Positions 1 through 11,065 of a DNA stretch of 64,000 bases are shown here, one piece after another (the first letter of the stretch is position 1; every line of letters begins with the position of its first letter). Source of the stretch: Carya illinoinensis (lineage: Eukaryota > Streptophyta > Magnoliopsida > Fagales > Juglandaceae); assembly GCF_018687715.1 (NCBI RefSeq), contig NC_056760.1, forward strand, positions 23,195,001 to 23,259,000, written 5' to 3'. The position numbers and the translations under genes are program-made. Below the pieces are notes generated by a model. That model saw only the letters and a program-made list of their open reading frames with translations, ran no database searches and had not been told where the DNA came from.

Positions 1-425
1 ACTGCCCATACTGTGGAATATGATCCTGGACTTATCTTTGATACAACTTGACACTTCTACAGTTGAAAGAGCATATTTGGGACCACGTCAGGTGGCGCAA
101 TTAATGTGGCGTAGCTCCCTATCCCTTCTACTCTACAGGTCCACGTAATCAAGCTCTTCATCCTCTATCTGTCAAATGATCAAAGGTTCTCTGTGTTTTG
201 CATCCCTTTGTCTATACAGTGATATTTGAGGCTAGGCTCCATAGGGGAATGCCAAGGTGGTATGTTCCTCCTTTCCTTGTGTTATGGGGGTTTCCTGCAC
301 GTTTAGGGTTGTGGGCCGACCTCTACTCCAGTGCGGGGCTCTAATGGGCCAATGAGTCGCTGGCTAGTCTGGGCCTCCTGTATTTGGGCCTACGCTTTAA
401 GACTTCGACCAGAGAGGAAAAATCT
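1..425 (-). repeat. LTR (3' copy, truncated by window edge) of Tat-like Ty3/gypsy element
   Basis: This stretch aligns, with many differences, to 9960-10352 in the same orientation. Shared blocks include 'ggctccctatcccttct' (about 115-135 and 10027-10043), 'gaggctaggctc', 'gggccgacctct' and 'cccctata/ccttata' near the right end. Two diverged direct copies about 9.9 kb apart, flanking gag/protease remnants, fit a pair of LTRs. The coding remnants between them read on the minus strand, so this is the downstream LTR and it continues beyond base 1. The divergence suggests an old insertion. Exact LTR ends could not be set. Confidence 0.6.
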
Positions 426-736
426 CCTTATAGTTACCCTGCCAATCCCCATCAGACCTGTTCGATGAGAATTTCTCCATGCCTTTGCCTTCATGCCTCC
501 ATGCGGCCTCCCTTGTTTGATATCTTCTTTCCTTTGGAAATGGGTTATCCTTTTGCTTCTCAGTCCTTCCACGTATTAGGCTCTGAGGCATCCTTACTCT
601 AGTTTTTTCATCATTTGATACAATGTGTGACGATTCCCTTTTGACTTTATTGGTATTTCTTTTTATTGTTGGGCTTCGATACTTGATTATGTCCATTATA
701 TCCCTTTTGCATTGATGCTATCATGCGGCACTCCTC

Positions 737-1599
737 ATGTTGCTTTCTCACTCTCTCCCTCTTGACTCCTCCTTCTATCTGTTACTATCCTTGTTCTTAA
801 CTCCAATGGCTTCTAAGAAGACCATTCAACCCAAGATTCCTAGGGAGCTAGACGGGCCTAAGTTATGTACTGCGAAGCAAACCTACGCTAGTTATCACCG
901 GGTCATGGAAGCCACCCTTGATTTCTTGGTGTCACTGATTTCTACCTACCATGTCTCCGAGAAGGTGGTCTTCAAAGTTCCAGGACCACGTGAAGGGGAA
1001 GTCAACGTCAAGGGTTTTTCCTTACATATTGCCCTCTTCCCCAACATGTTCTCCTACGAGTTGAAGTTGCCCTTTCCTCACCCCGTTTGCGATGTATTGG
1101 ACCTCCTCGACTTGGCTCCCTCCCAGCTTCACCTGACATTTAGAGGATTATGATGCATTGCTACATCATATGGTGATGTGCCTTGCTAAACTCTGATCTA
1201 GAGTACACTGACCTGACCGACTGTGAATTCCTTTTAACCCACAACCTCATAAGGCATGATGGGAACCTCTGTAGCTTTAGGGAGATGCCCGCTGTTCTCG
1301 TCCTTAAATCAAGATACAGCAAGGTCAAGGATTGGACCAACAAGTTTTTCTTTGTGTCGAGTCAATGATGGGAATTTTCTGTCGTGCAGATAAACAATAC
1401 AGAGTTCCTGGTTAGAGTCTTGTGGGGGGTTGTCCCTGATGATAAGGTGGTGCGACCGACAGCTTCCCCCAATGAGTTCCACCATATTGCCATCGTCAAG
1501 GAGTGGGTGACAAACGTTGTTCTCTCGGAAACCCACCTCAAGGAGGAAAACAAAATGGCTCATCTGCATCACCTCAGTCATACTATCTTTGGCGATTAA
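737..1599 (+). pseudogene. Extra (antisense) ORF of Tat-like retroelement, N-terminal half, gypsy-type transposon protein, broken
   Basis: The longest open stretch is 737-1153; a likely start is the ATG at 806 (MASKKTIQPKIPRELDG). Similarity resumes in another frame at 1183-1368 (CEFLLTHNLIRHDGNL, then the Arg/Lys/Trp-rich WTNKFFFVSSQ) and again at 1384-1599 (FLVRVLWGVVPDDKV). The 'EFLLTHxLRxHGxxxxxFR' and 'WxxKFFFVS' patterns are typical of the plant 'putative gypsy type transposon' domain (Transposase_28-like). The order of the pieces is preserved, so this is one gene broken by frameshifts and stops. It lies on the strand opposite to the gag/protease remnants at 7780-9660, as expected of an extra antisense ORF between pol and the 3' LTR in some Tat-lineage elements. 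It is not a host gene. Confidence 0.6.
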
Positions 1600-3664
1600 G
1601 GCATTCCCATGCGATCGCCGACTGTTCCAGCAAGGAAGCATTCCCCCAGCCTTCCCATTGTAGGCAAGGGGAAGAAGCCCCCCCCCCCCCCCCAAGGGTT
1701 GATAGCAACCCCAAGCTCCCTCCCAAGTTCCCTCTAGGTCAATCATCAATAATGGTCGAGGTGTAGAGGTCGTTGCCAGCAACGCCTACTCTGCTCCTAG
1801 CTCCCCTAGTCCATCCTTTCAATCCTCCCCATAGGCTGGAGGGAGAGAACCTCACAAATCTAAGCATGCCGGTTGCTCCTTCTCCCGTCCTTGCCTTAGT
1901 CATGGAGCCCGTGATAGTAGTTGCTTCAAAGGGGCCTGCTGCGCCCACAGGCCCTCATGAACTGTTTTGGGGGGCCAATTTGCTCCAACTGCATTTCTAT
2001 GGGGGCCTTTTAGAGCAAGCTCTCTGGTGATTGACTTTGGTGGAGCCCCTTCTTGAGGTGGATGTGGAGATGATCCCCTCTTCTTCTTCTACTACTCAAT
2101 CTGCAATCAGGGGCCAAGTCTTTAATGATGCTACCGAAGACCTTGCGGAAAGGCCCACCCCAAACAAGGAGAGAGTGAGTCCTGCTGAGCCTCTTCACCT
2201 TAGAGAGGGTGCCAAGCTTGCTATTACTGCCGTTAAGCATACAACGGCCCCGGTCAAGAGGGCTCCTGAGGGGGAGACGAGCCGAAGTTGGCCGCAGTCC
2301 CTAACCATGTTCTCGAGGCACCAGTCACCCCAACCTCTCCATCGCTTACTGCCGACTCACCAGTCGTTGAGATAGATGGCCATGGAGATGAGGAACGAAG
2401 AAGGAGGTCTACACGTTTCTGGTGAGGGGAGAGAGCACTCGAGTCTCCAAGAGGGGCAACCACCCATCATTGTGAGCCCTTCTCACTCTTCAAGCATTGA
2501 ACCTGTTGAGGAGGCCATGAGCGTGGTTGAGAATGTAGAAACGGCCATGCGGCCATCTCCTGTGGATTTCCCAATGGAGGCCATCCTTCTTTCCACCCGA
2601 TCTAAAGCTTGGGGAGCTAGGGAGAGTCCTTAGAGCAGGTGACAAAGTCCCTGATGGACTTCTACATTAAGGTTCCCTTTTCTCTCCTCGATCTATCTTT
2701 TTCCTTCTTTTCTTCTTTTTTCTTTCTAACCTTTCTAGTAAATGTTTTTGTTGGCGACAGGGAGCAACCCAATTAGCCACCTTCGTAGTGAGTGGCCAGA
2801 ATGCAGTTTAAGAGAAGACTCGGGCCCTTCGCTCCTTGGCATAGCTAGCCCTCTGATGGGCTTGTGGAGAGAGGGAGGAGAATGGGCGCTTGGAGGATAA
2901 GTTGGTTGTGGCTCAACTCACCCATTCATAGAGCCAAGAGTAGATCAAGCCTCTTCACCAGTGGCGAAAGAACCTAAAGACTAAGTTGGCCTCAGCGAAG
3001 GAGCACACCGAGTTGGCTTGCAATGACGTCTTGACAGCTTCAGTGGTGACCATCTCAGCCTAGGAGTCAGTGGTTGTTGATTGCCAAGGTGACGACCTTT
3101 AAAGAGATGCTGGGTCAACTTCTAGGGGAGAATACGTGAGGGGCCACCAAGATTCTAAGGCTTAGTGGCTCAAGTCACTGGAGGAGGAACGTCGGTCCTT
3201 ATTGGATGCTTTGAAGAGTCGGGAGGGGAGGACTTGTTATCAATCACACAGGTAGTGGCTGGCTAGGAGAAGAAGAGGGCCGAAGAGGCTTCGAATGAGT
3301 CAAAGAAAGCCCAAAAGAGGGCGGTTGCCCAGGACATAGTCATTGAGGACTTGTGAAGTGACCTATCCCAGGTCCAAGAGGTCATCCCCGCTTAGAGGGA
3401 CAGCTGAGATGGGCCCTATTTGTCATCCTCAGGCAGATTCAAGGGTGCTCGAGGCATATTTAAGTGCCCTCGACATCCACAAACTCCTTCCAGATCCCGA
3501 TGCCCTTGAGCATTGCTGTAAGTTGGCTCGAGACAAGATCCCTGACGCCTTCCTGTCAACTCCAAAGCTCCTGCAGATGATCTTGAGGGGGCCGCGGCAA
3601 ACCTTGATGCTTCTGAAGTCAACCCCATCATGCCCAAGGTAGATCTTGATCCCACTCCATCGTA
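1600..3664 (+). pseudogene. Decayed C-terminal part of the same retroelement ORF
   Basis: Short open pieces at 2031-2375, 2376-2633 and 3343-3642 change frame repeatedly. Between 2760 and 3660 the plus strand, read across stops, is rich in Glu, Lys, Ala and Ser (for example EEASNESKKAQKRAVAQD near 3280), as in the coiled-coil tail of these ORFs. The last piece ends with NPIMPKVDLDPTPS followed by a stop at about 3663. A run of 16 C at 1678-1693 interrupts the reading frame. No intact product is possible. The assignment rests on position and composition and is weaker than for the preceding segment. Confidence 0.4.
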
Positions 3665-4029
3665 ATTTTTATATTTCCTGCTTTGTAACACTTCTATGGT
3701 GATATAATTTTCCTTCTATTTCTTCTCCATTTGTAAAGACTTTAATCGTAAATAAACATGGATTTTGTCTCTTTTTTGCTCTTCGTGTGTCTTGATTTGT
3801 TGCTTTTGCTTTACTTGTTAGCTGGCCAGCTGGGTGGGCTCAACAAAACCCTGCTCTCCTCGTCGATTTGTCTGCCAAGACAATGATTAAGGTAAGTCCA
3901 TGGAGACCTTGCTTCCTCTCGCCGCCTCTTTTTAAGATCATTTCCTTCGCTTTCTTCTGATCTTACCTTGCACATATATTTTGCATGCTCCGAGTGGGCA
4001 CATTGGGTGAGAGACAGCACTGTCAGCAC
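3665..4029. other. Non-coding internal sequence of the Tat-like element
   Basis: This is T-rich DNA after the decayed antisense ORF. No coding or structural signal was seen. It ends with the 8-bp target duplication of the hAT insertion (gtcagcac, 4022-4029). Confidence 0.4.
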
Positions 4030-5533
4030 TATGGGTGTGCATCCAGATCCAGCTTTATAATAGCGGGCAAATATCCGCCTAGATTACTCCGGCCAAAATC
4101 CAGGCGGCATATGTTAAACCTGGATATCTAGATTGTAACCGGACATTCGGTTTTATACCTCTCTTTTTTAAATCTTATTAACTCTTTTTAAAAAACTTTT
4201 TGGGGTTTTTTTATGTTTAAAATCTTATTAATAGAATTGTAACTGGACTCATTCTATGTTTATTATTTAAAAAAAAAAGTTAAAAATTCATTATTCTGGC
4301 TTTTTTTGGGCCTTTTATGTACACATTTTTTAATGGTTTTTAAATTACTTTTTTTAAATACCTTTTTTATAATTCTTTTGTGTTACTTATTTTTTTAGAT
4401 TTTTTTTTTTTGAAAAAACTTTATAGCCAATTCAATTTCTTACATGAGAAAGATATAAATAATCTTGAAAAAATACATGCAATAACAAAACACAAGCCAA
4501 TGGCGTATATTTAATATTTTCTCCACCAAAGCTATTTTGTTGATGTGATAGCTCCTTTGGTTATGAGTAATCCCTTTGAAAACAACATATGTGAGATTTT
4601 CCTTTCCTTTGAAGCCAATGTGAAACTGTGATCAGAACTTAAATATCTTTCAATCCTCAAATTGAATAGAAAAACTAAGAAAGAAATGCAAGAAGTTTAG
4701 TGCATAAAAAATGAAAAACCATCCAAAGCTCATGCCACTTTCAATCCTGCAAAAGAAATCAAAGAGACTTCAAAACCCCTGTTCACTCGAGATTGGAAAG
4801 TGATTGGCCTAAGCAACTTATTATGAAATTAATTAATTGCCCCCTCACTAAAATATTACTAATCTAGTGAGTTCACTAAAAATATTCATAGTTTTAGATG
4901 CTGCATTGTAACATTTTTTAAAAGTTAGTCTAGAAACAAGTAAATGTAAGTCTATCTTCATTGGGTTCATCCAAACATTTGTTAGTGTGGTTTTAAGAGT
5001 CATTTGTCTAGTGAAAACAAATGACAGGATTTGTTAGTCATTGCAGTAGCCTCCATCTCTAACCTGACCATGTCTTGACTATACTTTGAATGAATGTCTT
5101 AGTGTTTTAGCCATGTATCATGGAAATATGATAATGTAGCAATGTTGTACAGTAGTAAAGCTTCAATCGGGTCTAAGTAGAAATTTGTGGTATCGTACCA
5201 TGCTCTTTGTGTGCCACAATTGGGTGAAATTTTGCAATCTTATTTTGGGAATTAAAAAAAGTGAAGTTTTAGATAAATATAGATAAAATTCTATCAAATA
5301 AGATTACTAACAAAATCTCCAACTTGGATTGCATCAGATTGAACTATAAAGAGTAAACCAGCCTTGTTTTGCAAGTATTTATGTTGATTATAACATATTG
5401 TAAAACAATAACATATTTAGATAAAATTCAAAACCCGGATCAAATGAGCAAGCCAAACCCCTGCTCCATGTGTGCATGTCAGTGATGTTATTTATTTATT
5501 AACAACTTGATGCAATCTCATCTTCATACATAC

Positions 5534-5595
5534 TTACCCACGAAACTTCCCAAATAATTACCCACGAAACTTCCCAAATAATTACCCACGAAACA
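5534..5595. repeat. Short tandem repeat, about 24 bp x 2.6
   Basis: The unit ttacccacgaaacttcccaa (plus ataa) is repeated almost exactly two and a half times. A decayed further copy, 'gttacccaccaaacagtt', follows at about 5650. It lies inside the hAT element. Confidence 0.7.
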
Positions 5596-6230
5596 CTCAA
5601 ACTCCTATGGCAAGTGATAGAAAAGACTTGTTCAAAACTTTCCAAATAGTTACCCACCAAACAGTTAAACTTCCCCAATATTCTTCATGCCCTTTCCATA
5701 AACACTCATAAGATACAAACACAAACAAATGATAGAGGATTTGTTAGTCATTGCAAAAGCCTCCATCTTTGACCTAACCATGTCTTGACTATACTTTGAA
5801 TGAATATCTATATGGAATAACTCAAATGTCTCAAATCAGTTCTTATGTAGCAATAATAGATATAGTGGGTTACAAATGGAGGTCTAGGTGCAATGTCTAT
5901 GTGGAACTTCACTGCCAAAGTTCAACACTGTAAGTGAGATTCAATGTATATGTGCAAAAATATATAGTGGGTTACAAATGGAGGTTTGGGTTACAAAAGT
6001 CAAATCATGTCTTCTTGCTCTAGGTTACAAAATTTTCAAATAAACAACAAAAAAATGGTCTCAATAGAAAAACAAAACAATCCACAAATACAAATCCAAA
6101 CCAAAAGGAGGGGGAAAAAAAAAAGAAGAAGAAAAGATAAGCTGACAGATTTGAGATCGAACAAAAACAATTACCATATCGACAGATTTGAAAGAAAAGG
6201 AGTTAATCACTTAATACAACGATTCAAGAT

Positions 6231-6232
<2 letters not shown>

Positions 6233-6271
<39 letters not shown>
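6233..6271. repeat. (GA)n microsatellite
   Basis: Perfect GA dinucleotide run near the right side of the hAT element. Confidence 0.9.
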
Positions 6272-6274
<3 letters not shown>

Positions 6275-6768
6275 CATACTGGCAGCAAGGACGGCAAAGG
6301 AGTTAGGAACTTAGGGTTTTGGCGACCCTCAGTTGGATTAAGATCAAATATTTCATAACAAACTCTTAGTTGCATTAACAATAGATGAAAGAAACCATGG
6401 CAGATTAAAATTGAAACCACCAAGTCAATGGAAACTGAGAGACAAAAACATAAATCATACCTATGAATCTAGGGATTTAAGGTTCTGTGATGGCACACAC
6501 AGAGAAAGCAAGTGAGAGAGTGGTATACCTTCAAGGGCAATGGTGCTACATAGTGGGTGAATGGTGACAACATGAGGTAGAGAACAAATGAAAACTTAAA
6601 AGGAAAAGGAAGGCTTTTACAATGCGGGTATCTGGTATCCATACCTCCAATCAGCATCCAGTTAGGTTGTGGGTGGGTATAATATTAGTTTTACCCAACC
6701 AAGTGTAACCCAGATTTCTAGGTTTCGAATTGGATTGGAAAAAAATCTAGTCCAGATGCACAACCCTA

Positions 6769-7700
6769 GTCGGCGCCATGGGTAATCCGCCAGTGGGGTT
6801 GACCTTCTCTTCATAGTTAAGTAACCTCAGGTGGTCTCAACCGCGCATAGTGAGCACAAATGCGGCCGGGTGGATAGGTGACTTACATGCCCTCTTGGGC
6901 ACTTGGTGGCTGGGCAGTCCCTAACCTTTCCTACTTGTTAACTTGTTATGAGACCAATGACAAGCCAGGTGGTTAAAGGGGAAGCGACTTGCTTTGACAC
7001 TTCAGTGAGGGTCGAGCAGTGCATGAAAGCTGAACTCTCCTTTTGCCTTTGAAGAAGGTCAAGCAGCGCGCTTAGACTGAAATTGTCTCGCTTACAATTG
7101 CGTTTGGCAAGGGGCCAGGCATGCATTAAGGCTAAATTCACCGTGAGCTATGTCGAGCAGTCGGGGGACTGAGCCCGCACATCCCTGTGAGGTAGGTCGA
7201 GCCAACTTGTCGGTCCTCAATGGGAAGGTAAGTAAAATTGTTTGTTCAAATTGTGAAAGTCAAACCAGTTAGTATAAATAATCCCTCAAACTTGCAAACC
7301 TGAGCTATCTTCCTGTAGTGTGGCAAAGGTTTGAAGTGTTCCATTGTGGGAGATTGCATTCCGGAGTTGTGTCGGGCAATCAATAGACTAAACTTACACT
7401 TCGCCGAGGAAGGGGCTGGGATGCCTTAGGCTAAGTCCTCCCCTTTGGTCCCCTAGAGAGGTAATCTATTGAACAACTGAGAAGCTAATCCACACTTCAA
7501 CTAGATGGAGACAGGTTAAGTTGTTCGGGTAGCCGAGAGGGTGGACTTGCTCTTCTCAATTAGGAGGTCAAGCCACCACAGGGGCTCATCCCTTTAGTAT
7601 CTAGCGGGGAGGTAAGTTGTTGCTGGAAATAATGTTGGTGGAGATAGCGTTGGTGAAGATATCATTGGCGGAATGTAAATAGACACACATTATAATCCTA
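6769..7700. other. Non-coding internal part of Tat-like element
   Basis: GC-richer than the surroundings and without long frames. Short recurrent phrases occur (gtcgagcagtcgggggactg, aggtaggtcgagcc, gaggtaagttg). No reverse transcriptase, RNase H or integrase motif was recognised on either strand, so the pol region appears to have been lost here. Confidence 0.4.
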
Positions 7701-7779
7701 AAAAGATCATGCGTTCATTAACAGAGTTTATACAAGAATGTAATCTATAAATTACAAAACTTCCCCCGACGAAGAAGGG

Positions 7780-8406
7780 TTATAAGAGTGAGAATTTCCA
7801 TTCTATTTTCTTGTTTGTGATATGCACCCCCCCCCCCCCCCTCCCCCACTCCTCCTCTAGTCGAGGTTTCAAGCAAGGACCATATTTGACCCCTTCTGAT
7901 AGCCCCTTTTTGCTTCCTCTTCTTTTATGACCAGGGGATGGACCACGTGTTCCCCCACCAGATCTAGCCTTCAGTTCATGCATGTAACACTCCTGCGCCA
8001 TAACCTATTCTCCTCTAATTTCCCCCATCCATCGAGAGGTGGGGAACATCACCTTCAAGTGGTAGGTGGAGGTGATTGCCTTCAGGTTATTGAAGGTCAA
8101 CCGGCCAATTATGGCATTGTAAGACAACAGGGCCATCACCACCAAGAAGTCGACCATGACAGAGGTTGTGTGGGGACGCTGCCTGCTAAGACGGATAGGG
8201 CTATGGTGTTGACTGGTTGGACTACCTTCCTGAAGAGTTCCTTTAGTGGCATGAGAGCCGGTTTGAGTCAAGCAGCGTCTTTCCCCAACCGAGTGAAGGC
8301 TTGCCAGAAAAGAATGCTCGTTGAACTACCGTTGTCAACAAGGATCCTTCTGGTAGTGGAGTTGGCTACCAACATGGTCACTATGAGGGCGTCGTTGTGC
8401 AAGTAA
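7780..8406 (-). pseudogene. Ty3/gypsy (Tat-like) protease region remnant
   Basis: Minus-strand pieces at 8271-8005 and 8001-7780 join into a typical plant gypsy stretch. VMVDFLVVMALLSYNAIIGR leads into LTFNNLKAITSTYHLKVMFP, then GEIRGE, QVMAQECYMHELKA and a basic tail. This is the segment just after the retroviral-type aspartic protease active site in gypsy Gag-Pol (YNAIIGRPTLN, STYHLKMKFPT, GVGEVRGEQ, ARECY). A stop between 8005 and 8001 breaks it, and a run of 15 C (7827-7841) follows. The reverse transcriptase that should come next is absent, so the element cannot be autonomous. Confidence 0.7.
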
Positions 8407-8476
8407 AGGACCCTTTCCTCGACACTTTCTCTAAAAAATATTGTGAGGGCCGGCTCACTTGTTCGATACTTGTTTT

Positions 8477-8501
8477 GGGGGGGGGGGGGGGGGGGGGGGG
8501 G
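8477..8501. repeat. Poly-G run of 25
   Basis: Uninterrupted G homopolymer inside the gag-to-protease interval of the Tat-like element. Such runs are prone to sequencing error, so its length is uncertain. Confidence 0.85.
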
Positions 8502-8589
8502 CAGTACTCACTATCCTGTAATGAGCCTCCCAAGCATGCGCTTTTTGCTTGGGCGACGTTGCACCTCTAGCAGTTAACCCCTTACAATG

Positions 8590-9660
8590 GTCCTGATTTT
8601 TCCAAGTGGGGTCCCTCCTGACGCAGCGACTAGGGGAGGTGACGAGGGGGGCCTTTGCTCGACTTCCCATTTCCTTGAGCTTTCTTCCCTCCTCGACTTA
8701 TTGCCCCCCTCGGTAGTGAGTCAACACTTCTCTCTCAAGACCACCTCTTCCACACTTGCTTTAGCCAGCGAGTGGGAGGATACCTCTGCCTTGGCCAATC
8801 TGCTTGATCCCTTCCCGGTCTCAAGGAGTGGTAGTCTTCATTATTATGGGTGGTGGAATGGTGGTAGGTGCAATAACAGTGAGCTAGCTGGCCATCTTTT
8901 TTTATGGCGAGCACTAACTAGTCAAGCTAAAATCCCAGGCCATTTGAAGGGGCTTCTTCCCTCCTTCCGTCATGCAGCCCTCTCTCTACTTTCTCTCAAG
9001 CTTTGCCTTTGGATGGGGCCTTCCATTTCCTGTCTGTACACTCCAGCTCCTTCCTTCTCGGCTCGGTTAGGGCAAGAAGCGTGTCCTTGGCATTGATGAA
9101 GTTGTCAGCTTGATCCATGAACTACCGTAATGTGGCGAGAGTCCTCCTTACCAACTTCTCCATGAACTAGGACTGGGGCCATACACCTCTTAGCAATAGG
9201 GCTAGAGTTATCTTCTTGTCCTAGTCATTCGTAGTCATGTACTTCTTATTGAACCTAGAAAAGTACGCCTTTAGGCTCTCATCCTCCCTTTATTTGATGG
9301 TGAGGAGGTATGCTGTAGGGCGCCTTCGTTTCTGCTTGCCATGAACTATTTAAGGAACAGGTGGGCTAGTTTCCAGAAGCCGTCTATGGATCTAGGCACT
9401 AGGGACCCAAACTACACCCTCGTTAGGCCTTTCAAAGTCAGTAGGAAGGCTCAACAGGTCACCTTCCTCAAGAAACCATGCAGGCATATGAGTAGCTCCA
9501 CATCATTTCCTGGCTCGTTGGTGGTTCCTTTGAGTATTTTATTTTCTTTCTAGAGGGTCTCCACCTTAGTGGTCAACTTTCCCACCAACTGTTCCATTGC
9601 CACTAACCTAGCTTCTATATTCATTGATGTTGCTTACTCTTGTCCCCGGGTCATTTAATA
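8590..9660 (-). pseudogene. Ty3/gypsy gag (retrotransposon gag domain) remnant
   Basis: Read on the minus strand across stops, the region 9340-9050 gives the core of a plant gypsy Gag: an asparagine/lysine patch NKKYMTTND, then KKITLALLLRGVWPQS, then FMEKLVRRTLATLR and FMDQADNFINAKDTLLALTE. These match the retrotransposon gag domain in order and spacing. At least three in-frame stops (after TTND, in PQS*FM and in TLR*FM) make it a pseudogene. The part nearer 8600 is charged, as in the Gag C-terminus before the protease. The plus-strand frames at 8587-9096 and 9341-9553 are shadows of this sequence. Confidence 0.65.
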
Positions 9661-9869
9661 ACGGGTTGTCGTGGGTATACAAATGAGACATGAAGTTTAT
9701 GGAGATGCCACAAATGGTCCCACTAATAACGTTGTGTTTTGCACACTTTTAGGTCAAGCTCCAAGCAACTTGAGACTTCCGTCTTGGGCCTACAAATACT
9801 GAGAAAATATAAAGAGATGGAGGCCTTAGTGAAGGGCAAGGAATTCTAATGCCTAAGTTAGTATCGTAT

Positions 9870-10352
9870 TAGTATTTTGTGCGAGTGAATAGAGAATTCA
9901 GAGATACTTCTTCGTACCTGAGAATTACCTTTTTACCTGATTTCTGGGGGTCAACTGCCCATGATCTAGGTCTGGGGGACATATCCCCTCAACAGTTCCT
10001 TTATTCAAATTTCTTTAATGCGGCGTGGCTCCCTATCCCTTCTAGCCTAAGAGTGCACGCCGCCAGACTCTTCCTCCTCTGCCTATAAGACAATCAAAAA
10101 CTCTCTTCATTTCGTGCCTCTTTGCATGTACAGTGCTATCTGAGGCTAGGCTCTGTAAGAGAATGTCGAGGTGGTGTGTTCCCCATTTCCTTGCATTATG
10201 GGGGGTTTCTATAGGTTTACGGTCATGGGCCGACCTCTGCTCCAAGGCCGAGGGACTCAAATGGGCCGATGGGTCGCTTGACTGGTCTATGCCCCCTATA
10301 TTTGGGCTTGTGCTCTAGGCCTTCAGCCCAAGGGGAAAATCCCCTTATACAC
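9870..10352 (-). repeat. LTR (5' copy) of Tat-like Ty3/gypsy element
   Basis: Direct repeat partner of 1-425 (see that entry). On the minus strand the LTR begins near 10352 as TGTATAAGGGGATTTTCCCC; the equivalent start in the other copy is TATAAGGAGATTTTTCC. The downstream end cannot be fixed and may reach to about 9700. It lies just upstream, in element orientation, of the gag remnant. Confidence 0.6.
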
Positions 10353-10365
10353 AATTTTAATAGTT

Positions 10366-10549
10366 GAGCTAGTCTACATACAGTTTCCATTTGGAGATTG
10401 CTCATGTAAGTTCATATAATTATGTTTAAAAAGATTTTAAAATTACAATAATATCCTTTACAAAATGATATTTGTTTTTCCTTTTATCTTCATTTATCAA
10501 TTAGACTATATACGCAGTCTTCCATTAAGGACTGCAAATAAAATTTCTC
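10366..10549. mobile_element. MULE-type MITE, copy 1 (184 bp)
   Basis: The outer ends are GAGCTAGTCTACATACAG and, reverse-complemented, a GAG-starting end with the same CAG-TT-GGAGA core. It is flanked by ttaatagtt (10357-10365) and ttaataatt (10550-10558), a 9-bp target duplication with one mismatch, as for Mutator-like elements. It aligns along its whole length with 23420-23601. Confidence 0.7.
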
Positions 10550-11065
10550 TTAATAATTTGAATTCAAGGAATAAGCAAATTAGAAAATGACTAAAAGTTA
10601 GTAAAGTAAAGTAGTGACTTTCACTTTAAAAAATAAAATAGTGACTTTTGTATTTTAGTGTCCATATTGCAAAAAAAATAAAAAGTACAAAATAGTAGTT
10701 TAAAGGAGGAAAATCTAATTTTCTTATAAATAAAAGCGGACTCCCAAGATTTTTCTAACAAAAGAATAGTCTTCGTTCCTCAAATAAAATTTGGATGAAT
10801 CCGTGGATCTCCTCCCTACCATATATATTATAAAAGGGGTACGTTACTCTTTTGGTTTTTCACAATTTCAACTAGAAAATTCCGTAGAAATGTAATTCTT
10901 GTGTATTACTATGTCGTAGGTGAGCTTGCTAAAACCTTTTACAGAAGCTACAGGGAGAAGCACAATAACCATCGTTGCATGCATGCCACCGCTACTTTAT
11001 CGAAATAAAAACCAAAGCCAGATAGCCCAGACCATTATTAATGTTGCAGATCATGATGTACGTTG
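10550..11065. other. AT-rich intergenic DNA
   Basis: No gene or structured repeat was recognised. The small frame at 10920-11147 runs into the Copia LTR and has no recognisable content. Confidence 0.4.

Larger units (their letters stand above)
4030..6768. mobile_element. Non-autonomous hAT transposon, 2.7 kb, nested in the Tat-like element
   Basis: The left end reads TATGGGTGTGCATCCAG and the right end, reverse-complemented, TAGGGTTGTGCATCTGG. Both match the usual hAT end (TAGGGNTGTGCA). The flanks are gtcagcac (4022-4029) and gtcggcgc (6769-6776), an 8-bp target duplication with two differences, both explicable as CpG-to-CpA decay. No transposase was found; the inside is AT-rich filler. It contains a direct repeat of about 75 bp (about 5027-5100 and 5745-5812), a short tandem repeat (5534-5595) and a (GA)n tract (about 6233-6271). 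The ORF at 5986-6306 is low-complexity and not credited. Confidence 0.75.

Noticed and set aside
5986..6306. 106-codon frame in the hAT element
   Set aside because: Driven by A-rich sequence and a (GA)n tract giving Arg-Glu repeats; no real protein features.
8587..9096. 169-codon plus-strand frame
   Set aside because: It is antisense to the recognisable gypsy Gag remnant and has no family features; it is a shadow.
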